The notes beneath the pieces were generated by a model. The model had not been told where the DNA came from, did not search any database, and was given only the letters and a program-made list of their open reading frames with translations. Shown here in pieces: positions 1 through 8,311 of a stretch of DNA of 64,000 bases. Every line of letters begins with the position of its first letter. The first letter of the stretch is position 1. The position numbers and the translations under genes are program-made. The stretch is from Candidatus Anstonella stagnisolia. GTDB lineage: Archaea; Micrarchaeota; Micrarchaeia; Anstonellales; Anstonellaceae. Where the stretch lies: contig CABMCJ010000004.1 of assembly GCA_902384585.1 (NCBI GenBank), positions 634,086-698,085 of the forward strand, given 5' to 3'.

Positions 1-285
1 CATGTGGGGCTGCAGGGGACTAATGGGACTGTGTCGGACACAAGGTACCTTAATAAGAGCAGGTTCAGCGAGCTTAGGATGCAGGACTCGGGCAATGCAT
101 CAATCATTGTTGTGCAGGCAGATTCTCCGGCGGCGCTTAAAATTTTCTACAACGCGGACATATATATAAAAACCGTGCTTCAGTTAAGTAGCAGTGGCGG
201 GGCAATTGAGCTTGGGAATTCTGCATTGAACGTTTCTGTTGGCAATGCACACAAGATTGGGAGCGTGATTGTGGGTGAAAATTAG
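1..285 (+). CDS. C-terminal end of a probable surface or secreted protein (partial)
   Basis: The reading frame is open from the first base of the window and ends with TAG at 283-285, so only about the last 94 residues are present. The segment is rich in Ser, Asn, Gly, Val and Ile, has no charged clusters and contains N-x-S/T sequons (NKS, NAS, NVS), which fits the beta-rich C-terminus of an extracellular protein. The CBS-domain gene that follows overlaps its end by 11 bases, so the two are probably co-transcribed. The family was not recognised. Confidence 0.6.
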   Translation, partial: HVGLQGTNGTVSDTRYLNKSRFSELRMQDSGNASIIVVQADSPAALKIFYNADIYIKTVLQLSSSGGAIELGNSALNVSVGNAHKIGSVIVGEN

Positions 286-949
286 GGAAATGATGCGCAG
301 GGAGTTTGCCTCCTTCCAGTCTGACGACAGCCTCCAGCACGTTGCGTCTGTTTTTGCAAAGCAGCACTTCCGCTCAGCGCCTGTTTTTGAGGGAAAAGAA
401 CTCGTTGGAATAGTGAGCGTTTCGGACTTGGTGCGGTATTTTGCGCCGAAAAAGTTTGCGCTTTTATGGAAGGGGAACAAGCAAACGCCCATAAAGGAGC
501 TTAGGAAAACCACTGCCGGGCACCTTGTGAGAAAGCCGGAAGCAATATTGCAGGCAGGGCAGGAGCTCTCAGATGCGCTCCCGAAGCTTGTGAAAAACGC
601 GGATTGCGTGCCTGTAATGGAAGGGGGCAAATGCGTTGGCATAGTCACGGGCGTGGACGTTGCGCAGTTCTTCCTTAAGGAATTTGCAAAGGACGAGTAC
701 GCAAAAGGCGCTGCAAAAGAGGGGGCTGAAGAGGAAGGCGGGAAGCAGCGCGGCGCGCAGGCGGGAACTGAGATTGATGCGATTTACAAGATAGTGCGCA
801 GGGAAAACGAGGTGCAGGCGGGAAAAATAGCAGAAGAGCTGGGGCTTACGGTCGGCACTGTGGAAAGGCTTGCTGACATACTCAAAAGGCACCACCTTGT
901 GGAAGTGAAATATTCCTTCTTCAAGGGAGTGGTGCTGAGGAGGATTTGA
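275..949 (+). CDS. CBS-domain pair fused to a winged-helix DNA-binding domain
   Basis: About 225 residues. Residues 1 to about 130 hold two CBS motifs (R-E-M-M, DDSLQHVASVF, SAPVFEGKELVGIVSVSD; then VPVMEGGKCVGIVTGVDV), a module that usually binds adenine nucleotides. A charged Ala/Glu/Gly linker follows. The last 60 residues look like a winged helix (QAGKIAEELGLTVGTVERLADIL). Start: GTG at 275 keeps the V-K-I-R-E-M-M edge of the first CBS motif. TTG at 269 is possible, while ATG at 290 would cut into the domain. It sits directly before the pilus ATPase gene, with its stop one base from that start, so it may sense energy state and regulate or tune pilus assembly (inference). Confidence 0.8.
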   Translation: MKIREMMRREFASFQSDDSLQHVASVFAKQHFRSAPVFEGKELVGIVSVSDLVRYFAPKKFALLWKGNKQTPIKELRKTTAGHLVRKPEAILQAGQELSDALPKLVKNADCVPVMEGGKCVGIVTGVDVAQFFLKEFAKDEYAKGAAKEGAEEEGGKQRGAQAGTEIDAIYKIVRRENEVQAGKIAEELGLTVGTVERLADILKRHHLVEVKYSFFKGVVLRRI

Positions 950-950
950 T

Positions 951-2510
951 ATGGTGCGCAAAGCAAGGGGAGGGAAGGGCAAAAAGGTTGCAAAGAAAGG
1001 GATTCTTATTGAAGCGGAAATGCCGCATCAGGCTACAATGCCAAAGGGGAGCGCGGACGAATATGTGATAAAGGAGGGCGAGCTTGAGGCAAAAGTTTCC
1101 ATAGAGAAAGTCGAGGGCATGGGCAGGGTGTACAGGCTTGAGGTGCCGCAATGGGAAAAGGGCACAAGTGCGTTCATGGAGGACTTGAAAGCGGAGCTTC
1201 TTAGGAAAGTGCCAATCACTACGCAGGAGGCGCTCAACATAAAGATGGCGCAGCAGCTGCGCGAAAAATTCCTTGAGTATGGAAGGGACATAATACGGGA
1301 AAACATGCCGCACCTCAATTCACGGCAAATCGACCTTATTGCAAGGGGAATCGTGCATGAGATGCTGGGGCTTGGGGACATTGAGTTCCTGCTCAAGGAC
1401 GACTGGATTGAAGAAATTTGCATAAACGGGGCGCAAATCCCTGTGTGGGTTTATCATCGCAAGCACGGCTGGATACCCACGGACATTACAATAAGCACTG
1501 AGAACCAGGTGTGGAACTATGCAAGCTCGATTGCAAGGGGCGTGGGCAGGCAGATAAACACGCAGAGCCCGCTTTTGGATGCGTACCTTCCCACAGGGGA
1601 CCGGGTGAATGCGACGCTTTTTCCCATTTCGTATTTTGGGAACACCATTACCATACGCAAATTCGCGAGAAAGCCCTGGACAATCACGGACTACATAAAG
1701 CTAAAGACGATAAACTCCGAAGTTGCGGCGCTCCTGTGGCTTGCGGTCCAGTATGAAACGAACATCATTGTGTCCGGCGGCACTGGGTCGGGAAAGACCA
1801 GCCTTCTTAATGTGATGGCAATGTTCATACCGCAAAACCAGAGGGTAGTGAGCATTGAGCAGACAAGGGAAATCACGCTGCCTGAGCACTTGCAATGGGT
1901 GCCCCTTGTTGTGCGCGAGCCAACGAGCGAGAAAACCGGCGAAGTCGGGATGCTGGATTTGATGGTGAACTCGCTTCGCATGAGGCCGGATCGGATTATT
2001 GTCGGGGAAATAAGGAGGGCGGACGAGGCGCAGGTGCTTTTTGAGGCAATGCATACAGGGCACTCCGTGAATGCCACGCTGCATGCGGAAACTGTATCTG
2101 AGACTGTCCGGAGGCTTGTGAATCCGCCCCTTGACATTGCGCCGGTCATGATGGAATCCCTGCATCTCATAATATCCGCGTACCGCGACAGGAGAAGCAA
2201 CATAAGAAGGGTGTATGAGGTCGGGGAAATCGTGCCAAGCGACAGGGAGGGAGTGAAGGCGAACATCATATATAGGTGGAGGCCCTTTAGGGACGAGCTT
2301 GATGCGTCAGAGCCCAGCGTGAGGCTTCTTGAATCAATAAAGAACTATGCGAACATGGATGATGATGACATAAAGAGGAACCTGAAGGAAAAGCAGGAAA
2401 TACTGGACTGGATGGTGCAAAAGGACATAAGCTCGGTTGAGGAAGTCGGAAAAATAATTTCAAGGTATTATGACAATCCGGCTGCTGTGCTGGAAATGGT
2501 GCGCCAATGA
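951..2510 (+). CDS. Type II/IV secretion system ATPase, TadA/VirB11-like
   Basis: A 519-residue cytoplasmic hexameric ATPase that would power pilus assembly. An N-terminal domain of about 130 residues precedes the family's linker region (LGDIEFLLKDDWIEEICING). Walker A is G276-T283 (GGTGSGKT), the Walker B/Asp region is DRIIVGEIRRADEA, and the His box is HSVNATLHAETVSE. Length and motifs match archaeal GspE/TadA relatives. The next gene begins four bases before its stop, so it is probably translationally coupled to two TadB/TadC-like membrane proteins. It drives a type IV pilus or secretion machine. No archaellum genes are seen alongside, so a pilus is more likely than an archaellum. Confidence 0.9.
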   Translation: MVRKARGGKGKKVAKKGILIEAEMPHQATMPKGSADEYVIKEGELEAKVSIEKVEGMGRVYRLEVPQWEKGTSAFMEDLKAELLRKVPITTQEALNIKMAQQLREKFLEYGRDIIRENMPHLNSRQIDLIARGIVHEMLGLGDIEFLLKDDWIEEICINGAQIPVWVYHRKHGWIPTDITISTENQVWNYASSIARGVGRQINTQSPLLDAYLPTGDRVNATLFPISYFGNTITIRKFARKPWTITDYIKLKTINSEVAALLWLAVQYETNIIVSGGTGSGKTSLLNVMAMFIPQNQRVVSIEQTREITLPEHLQWVPLVVREPTSEKTGEVGMLDLMVNSLRMRPDRIIVGEIRRADEAQVLFEAMHTGHSVNATLHAETVSETVRRLVNPPLDIAPVMMESLHLIISAYRDRRSNIRRVYEVGEIVPSDREGVKANIIYRWRPFRDELDASEPSVRLLESIKNYANMDDDDIKRNLKEKQEILDWMVQKDISSVEEVGKIISRYYDNPAAVLEMVRQ

Positions 2511-3418
2511 TATCGAACATTCCGCTCCTTCCGTTGCCGTATGGGGCTGCAAAGGGCATAATCCACGGGTTTTACCCCATGGGCAGCGTTGTTGCGAAAT
2601 TTTTCCCAGGGCTTGAGGTTGAGCTTGAGGGCGCAAAAAGCAGGATGGACGCGCGCGAATACGCAAGCGGCGCGATTTTTGCATTTGCGCTTTATTTCAT
2701 AGTGATAGGCGCAATACTTGCGGTTTTTGTGTACCGCAACAACCTTGCATCAAGCCTGCAGGCGCGGCTTGCGGTTGTCTTCATATCGGGTGCGATTTCA
2801 CTTGCGGCATTCACGTACATAATGGCATTCCCAAGATGGCTTATGTCGAAGAATAGGGCTGAGCTTGAGAAGAACCTTTTGTTTGCTGCAAGGCACCTCA
2901 TGGTGCAGACAAGCGCGGGCGTGCCGCTCTTTGAGTCCATTGTATCTGTTAGTTATGATTTTGAGCAGGAGGATATGGGATACGGGGCGATTGGAGAGGA
3001 ATTCCGCAAAATCGTAAAAGAGGTGCGTTCAGGCAAGGAGCTTTCGGTTGCGCTTGAAGAAAGCGCGCTGCGCAACCCGTCCACGTATTATAGGAGGATT
3101 GTGTGGCAGCTTGCAAACGCGAACAAGTCCGGCGCGAACATGGGATTTGTGCTCAAGCAGGTAGTGGAGTTTCTTTCTGATGAGCAGAGGATACTTGTAA
3201 AGGAATACGGCTCGCAGCTCAATCCCCTTGCGCTCTTTTACATGCTCACGTGCATTGTTGCGCCCACAATGGGGCTCATATTCATTGCGATTGCATCCAC
3301 GATTGCGAACCTGCCTGTGAGCGAGGCGCTCTTTGGGGGCATCCTTGTGCTTCTCGTGGTTACGCAGATAATGTTCATCGGGCTGATAAAAAGCAGGAGG
3401 CCCACGGTGGCGCTATGA
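2507..3418 (+). CDS. Type II secretion F-domain membrane platform protein (TadC-like), first copy
   Basis: 303 residues. Hydrophobic segments near 65-87, 93-112, about 240-265 and 272-293 flank a cytoplasmic helical domain with the typical pattern L-x-A-A-R-H-L (FAARHLMVQTSAGVPLFES) of the GspF/TadC family. It would be the inner-membrane platform that the upstream ATPase rotates. ATG at 2507 overlaps the end of the ATPase gene, and its stop overlaps the start of the second platform gene (ATGA). The pair of F-domain genes resembles the TadB-TadC arrangement. Confidence 0.88.
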   Translation: MISNIPLLPLPYGAAKGIIHGFYPMGSVVAKFFPGLEVELEGAKSRMDAREYASGAIFAFALYFIVIGAILAVFVYRNNLASSLQARLAVVFISGAISLAAFTYIMAFPRWLMSKNRAELEKNLLFAARHLMVQTSAGVPLFESIVSVSYDFEQEDMGYGAIGEEFRKIVKEVRSGKELSVALEESALRNPSTYYRRIVWQLANANKSGANMGFVLKQVVEFLSDEQRILVKEYGSQLNPLALFYMLTCIVAPTMGLIFIAIASTIANLPVSEALFGGILVLLVVTQIMFIGLIKSRRPTVAL

Positions 3419-4602
3419 AAAAATCCGGAAAGATTTTTTCAGCTGTCGGCATGAGCGGAGCGAATGACGACTCAATGAAGATTGGGAAAAAATCCGCAAA
3501 GGCAACAGGGCGGACTGGCAGTGCAGCCAAGCGGGTGGAGGAGCCGGTTTTGCCAGTGCCGCCCAGATTGCATGCTGCCCAATTGGGGGCGCAGGGCGGT
3601 GCACAGAAGCAGGATGCTGCGCGAAGGGACGATGATGCGCAGGCTGCCGGGAAGGGATTTGAGGCGCACATCGGGGGGCTTTTGCAGAGCTGCGACCTTG
3701 AGTTTGAGGCGCACGAGGCAATAAGGCGGATGTTTTTGTACGGGCTTGGGATAGGGATAGGGGTTGGGTTGATATTCTTCAACCACTCACTCTCGCTTTC
3801 TTTTTTCATAGGCGCGTGCGCGTTCCTTGCGTTTGAGGCTACTGTGTACGGGCTGCTTGTTGTCACTTCTGCAAAAAGGATTGCGGCAATTGAGGAATCG
3901 CTCCCTGATTTCCTTAGCATGATGGCAAGCCACATAAGAAGCGGGCTCACGTATGACAGGGCGCTTCTGATGTCCGCGCGCAAGGAATTCGGGCCGCTCT
4001 CAAAGGAAGTAAACCGCGCTGCGCGGGAAACAATGACTGGCACGCCGCTATCGGATGCGATGCTCGCCATGACGGGCAGGATACGCTCTGAAACTTTCAC
4101 AAAGACAATGAAGCTCATTGTGGAGGGTTACAATTCGGGGGGCAACCTTGCGGAACTCATGGAAAACACCTCCCTTGACATGCGCCGTTTTGGATCCACG
4201 AGAAAGGAAATCGCGGCAACGGTTCTTGTGTACCGGCTCTTCATGTTCTCTGCCGCGTGCATTGGGGCGCCGCTGCTTTATGCGGTTGCGACGTTTTTGA
4301 TAAAAATAATATCGCAGACAAAGGCGAAAATGAACGTGAACTCCTTTGATGCCAGCCAGGCTGGGCTGCCGCTTCTTGGGGGGGCATCCTCGCTTTCGCC
4401 TGAAACCGTGTTCTGGTTCTCGCTCATTGCGATTGCGATTGGGGCGTTCTTCTCCGCGCTTGCGGCAGGGGTGATATCCAAGGGCAAGGAGTCGGAGGGC
4501 ATGCCATATGTGCCGCTTCTGCTTGCGGTCTCAATCGGGGCGTTCTTGCTCTTTACGTACCTGCTTGAGGCAGTGATGGGCGGCTTTTTTGGAAGGGTTT
4601 AA
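3415..4602 (+). CDS. Type II secretion F-domain membrane platform protein (TadC-like), second copy
   Basis: 395 residues from the ATG at 3415, which overlaps the previous TGA by two bases. The open frame extends upstream, but only this start gives coupling. An unusual N-terminal extension of about 100 residues, rich in Lys, Ala and Gln, precedes two membrane segments (about 108-142). The F domain (ESLPDFLSMMASHIRSGLTYDRALL, NSGGNLAELMENTS) follows, then three C-terminal membrane segments. It is larger than the first platform protein and probably forms a heteromeric platform with it. Confidence 0.87.
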   Translation: MKKSGKIFSAVGMSGANDDSMKIGKKSAKATGRTGSAAKRVEEPVLPVPPRLHAAQLGAQGGAQKQDAARRDDDAQAAGKGFEAHIGGLLQSCDLEFEAHEAIRRMFLYGLGIGIGVGLIFFNHSLSLSFFIGACAFLAFEATVYGLLVVTSAKRIAAIEESLPDFLSMMASHIRSGLTYDRALLMSARKEFGPLSKEVNRAARETMTGTPLSDAMLAMTGRIRSETFTKTMKLIVEGYNSGGNLAELMENTSLDMRRFGSTRKEIAATVLVYRLFMFSAACIGAPLLYAVATFLIKIISQTKAKMNVNSFDASQAGLPLLGGASSLSPETVFWFSLIAIAIGAFFSALAAGVISKGKESEGMPYVPLLLAVSIGAFLLFTYLLEAVMGGFFGRV

Positions 4603-5076
4603 ATGGAAATTTTGCCTTTTGAGCAAAAATACCAAAATGCCGTGCTTGCCCTTAATGAGCTTGCAGTAGGCAGGTCTGAGTATATAGGAGGGACCGTGGA
4701 CCCAAACTGGCATGGCGACCTTGGAAAAATAAAGGAAGATTATTTGGGCAACAACGGGGCTTTTTTGCTTTGGCTGGATGGGGGCAGGCTTGTCGGCATG
4801 GGCGGGCTGCTTAAGATAGATGCAGGCACTGCGAACGTAAAGAGGGTGAGAGTGCACCCGGATTATCAGCGTAAAGGGCTGTCTGCTGAAATCTTGGCGG
4901 AATTGGAACGAAGAGCCAGGTTGCTCGGCTACCGCAAACTGGTGGCAAACACTGCGAAGGGCAACGTTCCGGCGGAAAAAATGTTCATGAAGGCGGGATT
5001 TAAGCCTGTCGGGGAAAAGGAATTTTTCTCTGTGCCCTGCACGCTTTTTGAGAAAAGGCTCGCGCTATTGGTTTGA
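4603..5076 (+). CDS. GNAT-family N-acetyltransferase
   Basis: 157 residues. The acetyl-CoA binding signature is VRVHPDYQRKGLSAEIL (Q-x-x-G-x-x pattern), followed by the helix and the K-x-F-x-K-A-G-F motif (MFMKAGFKPVGE) typical of GNAT folds. The acceptor substrate cannot be read from sequence. The ATG directly abuts the TAA of the second platform gene, so it belongs to the same transcript as the pilus genes. It might modify a pilus or translation protein, but it could equally be an unrelated passenger. Confidence 0.85.
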   Translation: MEILPFEQKYQNAVLALNELAVGRSEYIGGTVDPNWHGDLGKIKEDYLGNNGAFLLWLDGGRLVGMGGLLKIDAGTANVKRVRVHPDYQRKGLSAEILAELERRARLLGYRKLVANTAKGNVPAEKMFMKAGFKPVGEKEFFSVPCTLFEKRLALLV

Positions 5077-5092
5077 AAAATAAAAAAAGCGG
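5077..5092 (-). terminator. T-tract terminator of the pilin gene
   Basis: Read on the minus strand, the bases just downstream of the pilin stop run GCTTTTTTTATTTTT. Such U-rich tracts terminate archaeal RNA polymerase without a required hairpin. The site lies in the 22-base gap between convergent genes. Confidence 0.5.
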
Positions 5093-5098
5093 AAAAGC

Positions 5099-5548
5099 CT
5101 AGTTTACTTTCCCGACAAGGGTTCCGGAGTCAAGGTAGCTGAAGCCGCTGTTCGTGTCATTGTAGATTATGTTTACGCGTATCGAGTACGAAGAGCCGGA
5201 AGACGGGGCAGACGCATTGAAGTTGCCAACGCTGAATATTCCTGATTCCCTGCCGTTTGAGAGGGCAAAGAGCGTTGTGTTGCTTATCGTTGTTACGCCC
5301 AGCGTCGCATTAATCTGCGTTATGTTGACGTTTGTTCCCGCAAGGTTCTTCAGCTTCATCGTGAGTACGCCCGAAGAGTCAAGCTTGTAGCCTGAAACGC
5401 CTATCTGCGTAAAGCCGGAGGTCTTGTTTCCCATGAACGTCCCGATGTCGAATATGCCGAGTGCGAACAATGCGCCCACGACGAGTACGACAATCAGAAG
5501 CGCCCAGCCATAAGTCATTAGAAAATCTAATGCTGCTTGTGCCTTCAT
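5099..5548 (-). CDS. Class III signal peptide pilin
   Basis: 149 residues. The start at 5548 gives M-K-A-Q-AALDFLMTYGWALLIV, a very short positively charged leader followed by the hydrophobic assembly helix of archaeal type IV pilins. Processing is expected just before the AQ/Q, by an EppA/FlaK-like peptidase. The C-terminal 110 residues are Ser/Thr/Asn-rich with several N-x-S/T sequons and beta-strand character, so probably an exposed head domain. A GGTGAT ribosome-binding site lies 5-10 bases upstream. Earlier in-frame starts would bury the signal and are rejected. It lies convergent to the pilus core genes and is a likely major pilin. Confidence 0.85.
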   Translation of the reverse strand: MKAQAALDFLMTYGWALLIVVLVVGALFALGIFDIGTFMGNKTSGFTQIGVSGYKLDSSGVLTMKLKNLAGTNVNITQINATLGVTTISNTTLFALSNGRESGIFSVGNFNASAPSSGSSYSIRVNIIYNDTNSGFSYLDSGTLVGKVN

Positions 5549-5618
5549 CAAATCACCGAGGCTAAGGCGCGGATTAGTTTTATAAGCCTTGATGGTTGCC
5601 CTGGGGGCGCGGGGATAT

Positions 5619-5909
5619 TCATGCAGCCGGCTGCACAAGGGATTCCATTGTGACAAGCGCGGCTATTGCAAACGCGGTTGCGGTCGCCGCGAATATGGGC
5701 GGCGCAAGGTTGCCAGTTATCTCCGGGTACACGCCAAAGTAGCTAAGCGAGAGCATCCCTGCCCAGAACGCGCCAAGGAGCGCGCCTGCGGAATACACAA
5801 GCCAGTAGGACGAGATTTCGCGCGTCTTGTGGTACGTCTTCATTGCAGTCACGAAAGCCGCGATGAATGCGAGCGAGCCTAGTGCGGAGAATATTGCGGG
5901 TAATTCCAT
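5619..5909 (-). CDS. Small membrane protein, three transmembrane helices
   Basis: 96 residues with hydrophobic stretches near 6-22, 37-58 and 70-90, and a short basic loop (MKTYHKTREIS). The family was not recognised. It is the last gene of a minus-strand run KaiC-like ATPase, P-loop-less RecA-like protein, coiled-coil membrane protein, this gene, with gaps of 4-31 bases. This suggests one membrane-linked signalling unit. It resembles the membrane part of some archaeal sensors only in general topology. Confidence 0.65.
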   Translation of the reverse strand: MELPAIFSALGSLAFIAAFVTAMKTYHKTREISSYWLVYSAGALLGAFWAGMLSLSYFGVYPEITGNLAPPIFAATATAFAIAALVTMESLVQPAA

Positions 5910-5913
5910 GTTT

Positions 5914-6309
5914 TCACCTCTTTTTTGCAGCCTTCTTTATTGCGTTTGAAATTTCCTTCACTTTTTTGCGCTCCATGCTTGCAAGCTCCCTTACCTGGTG
6001 GCGCTCCATCCTTGCGCTTATGTCGATTTTTTCGTGCACCTCGTTCACCTGGCGGTAGCTTAGGTATGCGCACATGAAAAGGAGCGCGCCCGTGCCGAAC
6101 ACGCCCACAAAGCTCTTGAGCACGACAAGCTGGTCGTAATAGGCGAAATTCTTTAGCACTTCGGAAAAGCCGCCTATGAGGAGCGTGGTGTAAGCCATGA
6201 AGAGCAGCATTGAGTTGAAGCGGCGAAGGTACATTGCAAGGATGGGCAGGTAGCCCGCCAGCAATATTATCAGGATTATCAGTTCATCAGCAGCTATTGG
6301 TTGAGCCAT
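5914..6309 (-). CDS. Membrane protein with cytoplasmic coiled-coil tail
   Basis: 131 residues. Three to four hydrophobic helices (about 9-27, 33-48, 62-83) are followed by a long charged, helical tail (VNEVHEKIDISARMERHQVR and on to the Lys-rich end). The tail could bind a cytoplasmic partner such as the RecA/KaiC-like proteins encoded next to it. Its start at 6309 lies 21 bases after the stop of the upstream RecA-like gene. No enzymatic motif is visible and the family was not recognised. Confidence 0.65.
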   Translation of the reverse strand: MAQPIAADELIILIILLAGYLPILAMYLRRFNSMLLFMAYTTLLIGGFSEVLKNFAYYDQLVVLKSFVGVFGTGALLFMCAYLSYRQVNEVHEKIDISARMERHQVRELASMERKKVKEISNAIKKAAKKR

Positions 6310-6330
6310 GTTACCACCCTCGTTTTGCAG

Positions 6331-6861
6331 TTATTTTTTCTTTACCTCGTCCACGAACCCCGCTATCTGCTTGAGCACGTCGCTGTTCGCATCCGCTTCA
6401 AATGCGGACAGCACGGTGTCAACGTCAAGCGCGCGCATGCGGTTTATCACGAAATTTGAAAACCTTCCCATTGTGACATGGTCGTTGTAAAGCATGAGCG
6501 TGCTGAGCGAATCCATCACAAGCAGCTTTTTCCCCGGCAGCTTCTTAACGCTCTCGTTTATTGCGATGCTTATTGCGGTGAGGTTGCGGGGGTTCTCAAG
6601 GAAAACGCAGTTTTGCGCGTTAAGGGATTTCTCGCCCATTGAGCGCGAAACGCAGTCTATGAAAAAGATGTTGTCCTGCTTTATGCCTGCCTCGTGCAGC
6701 ATGCCCGAAATCTGGGAATAGGGCTTTGTCGTGGTGAGGTAGATTACCTTCTTCCCCTTGCCCGCGCGCTTTAGTATGTCCACTAGGCGCCGCGTATATT
6801 CCTCTGCACTTATTGTGTAGAGCGCTATTTTTGGCATGTCTAGGACCGTTGTGCTTTCCAT
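6331..6861 (-). CDS. RecA-like fold protein without a P-loop (DUF835/KaiC-related)
   Basis: 176 residues. The strand order and the motif LLVMDSLSTLMLYND (Walker B-like Asp followed by SLST) match the core of KaiC/RadA-type domains. No Walker A motif is present, so ATP hydrolysis is unlikely. It resembles the archaeal DUF835 group, which is often attached to sensors. It is a paralogue of the protein at 8312-8845 (shared pattern xFLxLHDxxTxGRFxxxI). It lies between a KaiC-like ATPase and two membrane proteins, which suggests a protein-interaction or signal-relay role. Confidence 0.65.
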   Translation of the reverse strand: MESTTVLDMPKIALYTISAEEYTRRLVDILKRAGKGKKVIYLTTTKPYSQISGMLHEAGIKQDNIFFIDCVSRSMGEKSLNAQNCVFLENPRNLTAISIAINESVKKLPGKKLLVMDSLSTLMLYNDHVTMGRFSNFVINRMRALDVDTVLSAFEADANSDVLKQIAGFVDEVKKK

Positions 6862-6892
6862 TTTATCAGGCTTTGAAGCGTAATGCAGGAGG

Positions 6893-7672
6893 TCAGAAAA
6901 CTTCTGCGTCAGGGTACACTACGAGGCCATCGGGCTTTATTTCAAGGGGCACGAGCTTGAGGGAATGGTTGGACTTTTCCATCTTGCGCACAAAGAGCGT
7001 GCGCACGTAGGAGTTGGACTCTTTCTTGAATGCAAGGTCAAGCACTATCACGCCCGTCACCACGAACTCCTCGTACCCCGTGAATGAGAAAGTCTGCTCG
7101 CCCTCCTTTATGTCGGCAACTACGAGCGCGGTGCAGTCAAGCTTTTGCATCTGCCTGCGCAGGCTTGCAAGCGCTTTTCGCGCATCGTACACGTTTGCAA
7201 AATATGCGGCGATTAGGCCAAAGGGGTTTATCACAAGGCGCTTTGCGCCTATCTTGTCGATTTCGTCCTCTATTGTTTTCTTCAGGGTGTCGAATTTCGT
7301 AATCTCGGGCTTTATGATGGAAATTTTCTTGTCTTTCACGAGCTTTTCCATGTCCCATCCAAAGCGTTTTACGTCACCCATCACTTCCTCTGGTTCCTCT
7401 TCGAGCGTTATGTACACTCCCGGCTCGTTCTTCTCCTTTGCGCCGTAGTATATGAACTGTGTTGCAAACGTCGCCTTCCCTGTGCCGCAGTGCCCTGAGA
7501 GAAGCGTAACGCCGCCGCGGGGCAGGCCGCCCTCTATGAGCTCGTCAAGCCCCTGTATGCCTGTTTGTATGCGCTTTTCGTTGTCTTTTGGCCTTTGGGC
7601 TTGTTCTGGAGCGCCAAAAGAAGATGCCTGCTTTTTTGCCCTCTGTGCGGGCTGCTTGGACCTTGGTGCCAT
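6893..7672 (-). CDS. KaiC-like RecA-superfamily ATPase
   Basis: 259 residues. After a basic, disordered N-terminus comes the KaiC signature TGIQGLDELIEGGLPRG, and then Walker A G60-A67 (GHCGTGKA). The residue after the P-loop Lys is Ala, not Ser/Thr, with Thr next, so metal binding may be shifted or weakened. A Glu pair (ITLEEEPEE) and Walker B region (CTALVVADI) follow. Such single-domain KaiC proteins in archaea (for example ArlH) act as regulatory ATPases of membrane machines. It heads the minus-strand signalling cluster. A TATA-like TATTTAAT about 25 bases upstream suggests a leaderless mRNA. Confidence 0.8.
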   Translation of the reverse strand: MAPRSKQPAQRAKKQASSFGAPEQAQRPKDNEKRIQTGIQGLDELIEGGLPRGGVTLLSGHCGTGKATFATQFIYYGAKEKNEPGVYITLEEEPEEVMGDVKRFGWDMEKLVKDKKISIIKPEITKFDTLKKTIEDEIDKIGAKRLVINPFGLIAAYFANVYDARKALASLRRQMQKLDCTALVVADIKEGEQTFSFTGYEEFVVTGVIVLDLAFKKESNSYVRTLFVRKMEKSNHSLKLVPLEIKPDGLVVYPDAEVF

Positions 7673-7732
7673 GGGGGGATTTGGAACGCGGTTATTAAAT
7701 AGCTTTTTATTGCTTGTGATTGGAGGGATTGC

Positions 7733-8305
7733 ATGCCTAAAAGCAGCGCAAGCGCCAACGCATGCGACTTCCTTAAGCTTGCAAAGGAGAGGAAAACAAT
7801 TTACGAATTTTCAGGGAGGGAAGTTGGGAAAGGGGAGCTTGGGAAAATACTTGAGGCTGCAAGGTGGGCGCCAAGCGCGCATAACAGCCAGGACTGGAAA
7901 TTCATAGTAGTGGAAGATGCAAGTGTGATTGATGCACTTGTAAAGGCGTGCCACTATGGGGCGTTTTACACCAGACCTGCCCTTGCAATTGCGGTTGTCG
8001 CGGAGCCGGTTTATGCGAAAAAACCAGGGCTTTTGCGCGGCAAGGCATCGCAGCTTGCCCCTTATCACAGGTACCTTAACGTTGCGATGCCTGTCGCGAA
8101 CATGGTGTACGAGGCTGCGTCCCTTGGGATTGGCACGTGCATACTTTCCCCGATTGTGGAAGAGGCAAACGGCATATTGGGCGTGCCAAAGGGGAGCGAA
8201 ACCGTGCTTATCGTGGGGTTCGGGTACGAGAAAGAGGGGGCGTACCAGAAAAAGCGGGAAAGGAAAAGCCTGGAAGAAACTGCTTCTTACGGAAAATACA
8301 GGTAA
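7733..8305 (+). CDS. Nitroreductase-family flavoprotein
   Basis: 190 residues. The N-terminal KERKTIYEFSGREVGKGEL and ARWAPSAHNSQDWKFIVV segments are the classic FMN-binding start of the nitroreductase fold (R-x-x-x-x-F, A-P-S-x-x-N-x-Q-x-W). MVYEAASLGIGTCIL and VPKGSETVLIVGFGY follow. It would bind FMN and use NAD(P)H. The substrate is unknown. A good ribosome-binding site (GGAGGG) lies seven bases before the ATG. It is divergent from the KaiC-like gene, and the next gene starts six bases after its stop, so these two share a transcript. Confidence 0.88.
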   Translation: MPKSSASANACDFLKLAKERKTIYEFSGREVGKGELGKILEAARWAPSAHNSQDWKFIVVEDASVIDALVKACHYGAFYTRPALAIAVVAEPVYAKKPGLLRGKASQLAPYHRYLNVAMPVANMVYEAASLGIGTCILSPIVEEANGILGVPKGSETVLIVGFGYEKEGAYQKKRERKSLEETASYGKYR

Positions 8306-8311
8306 ATTGGT

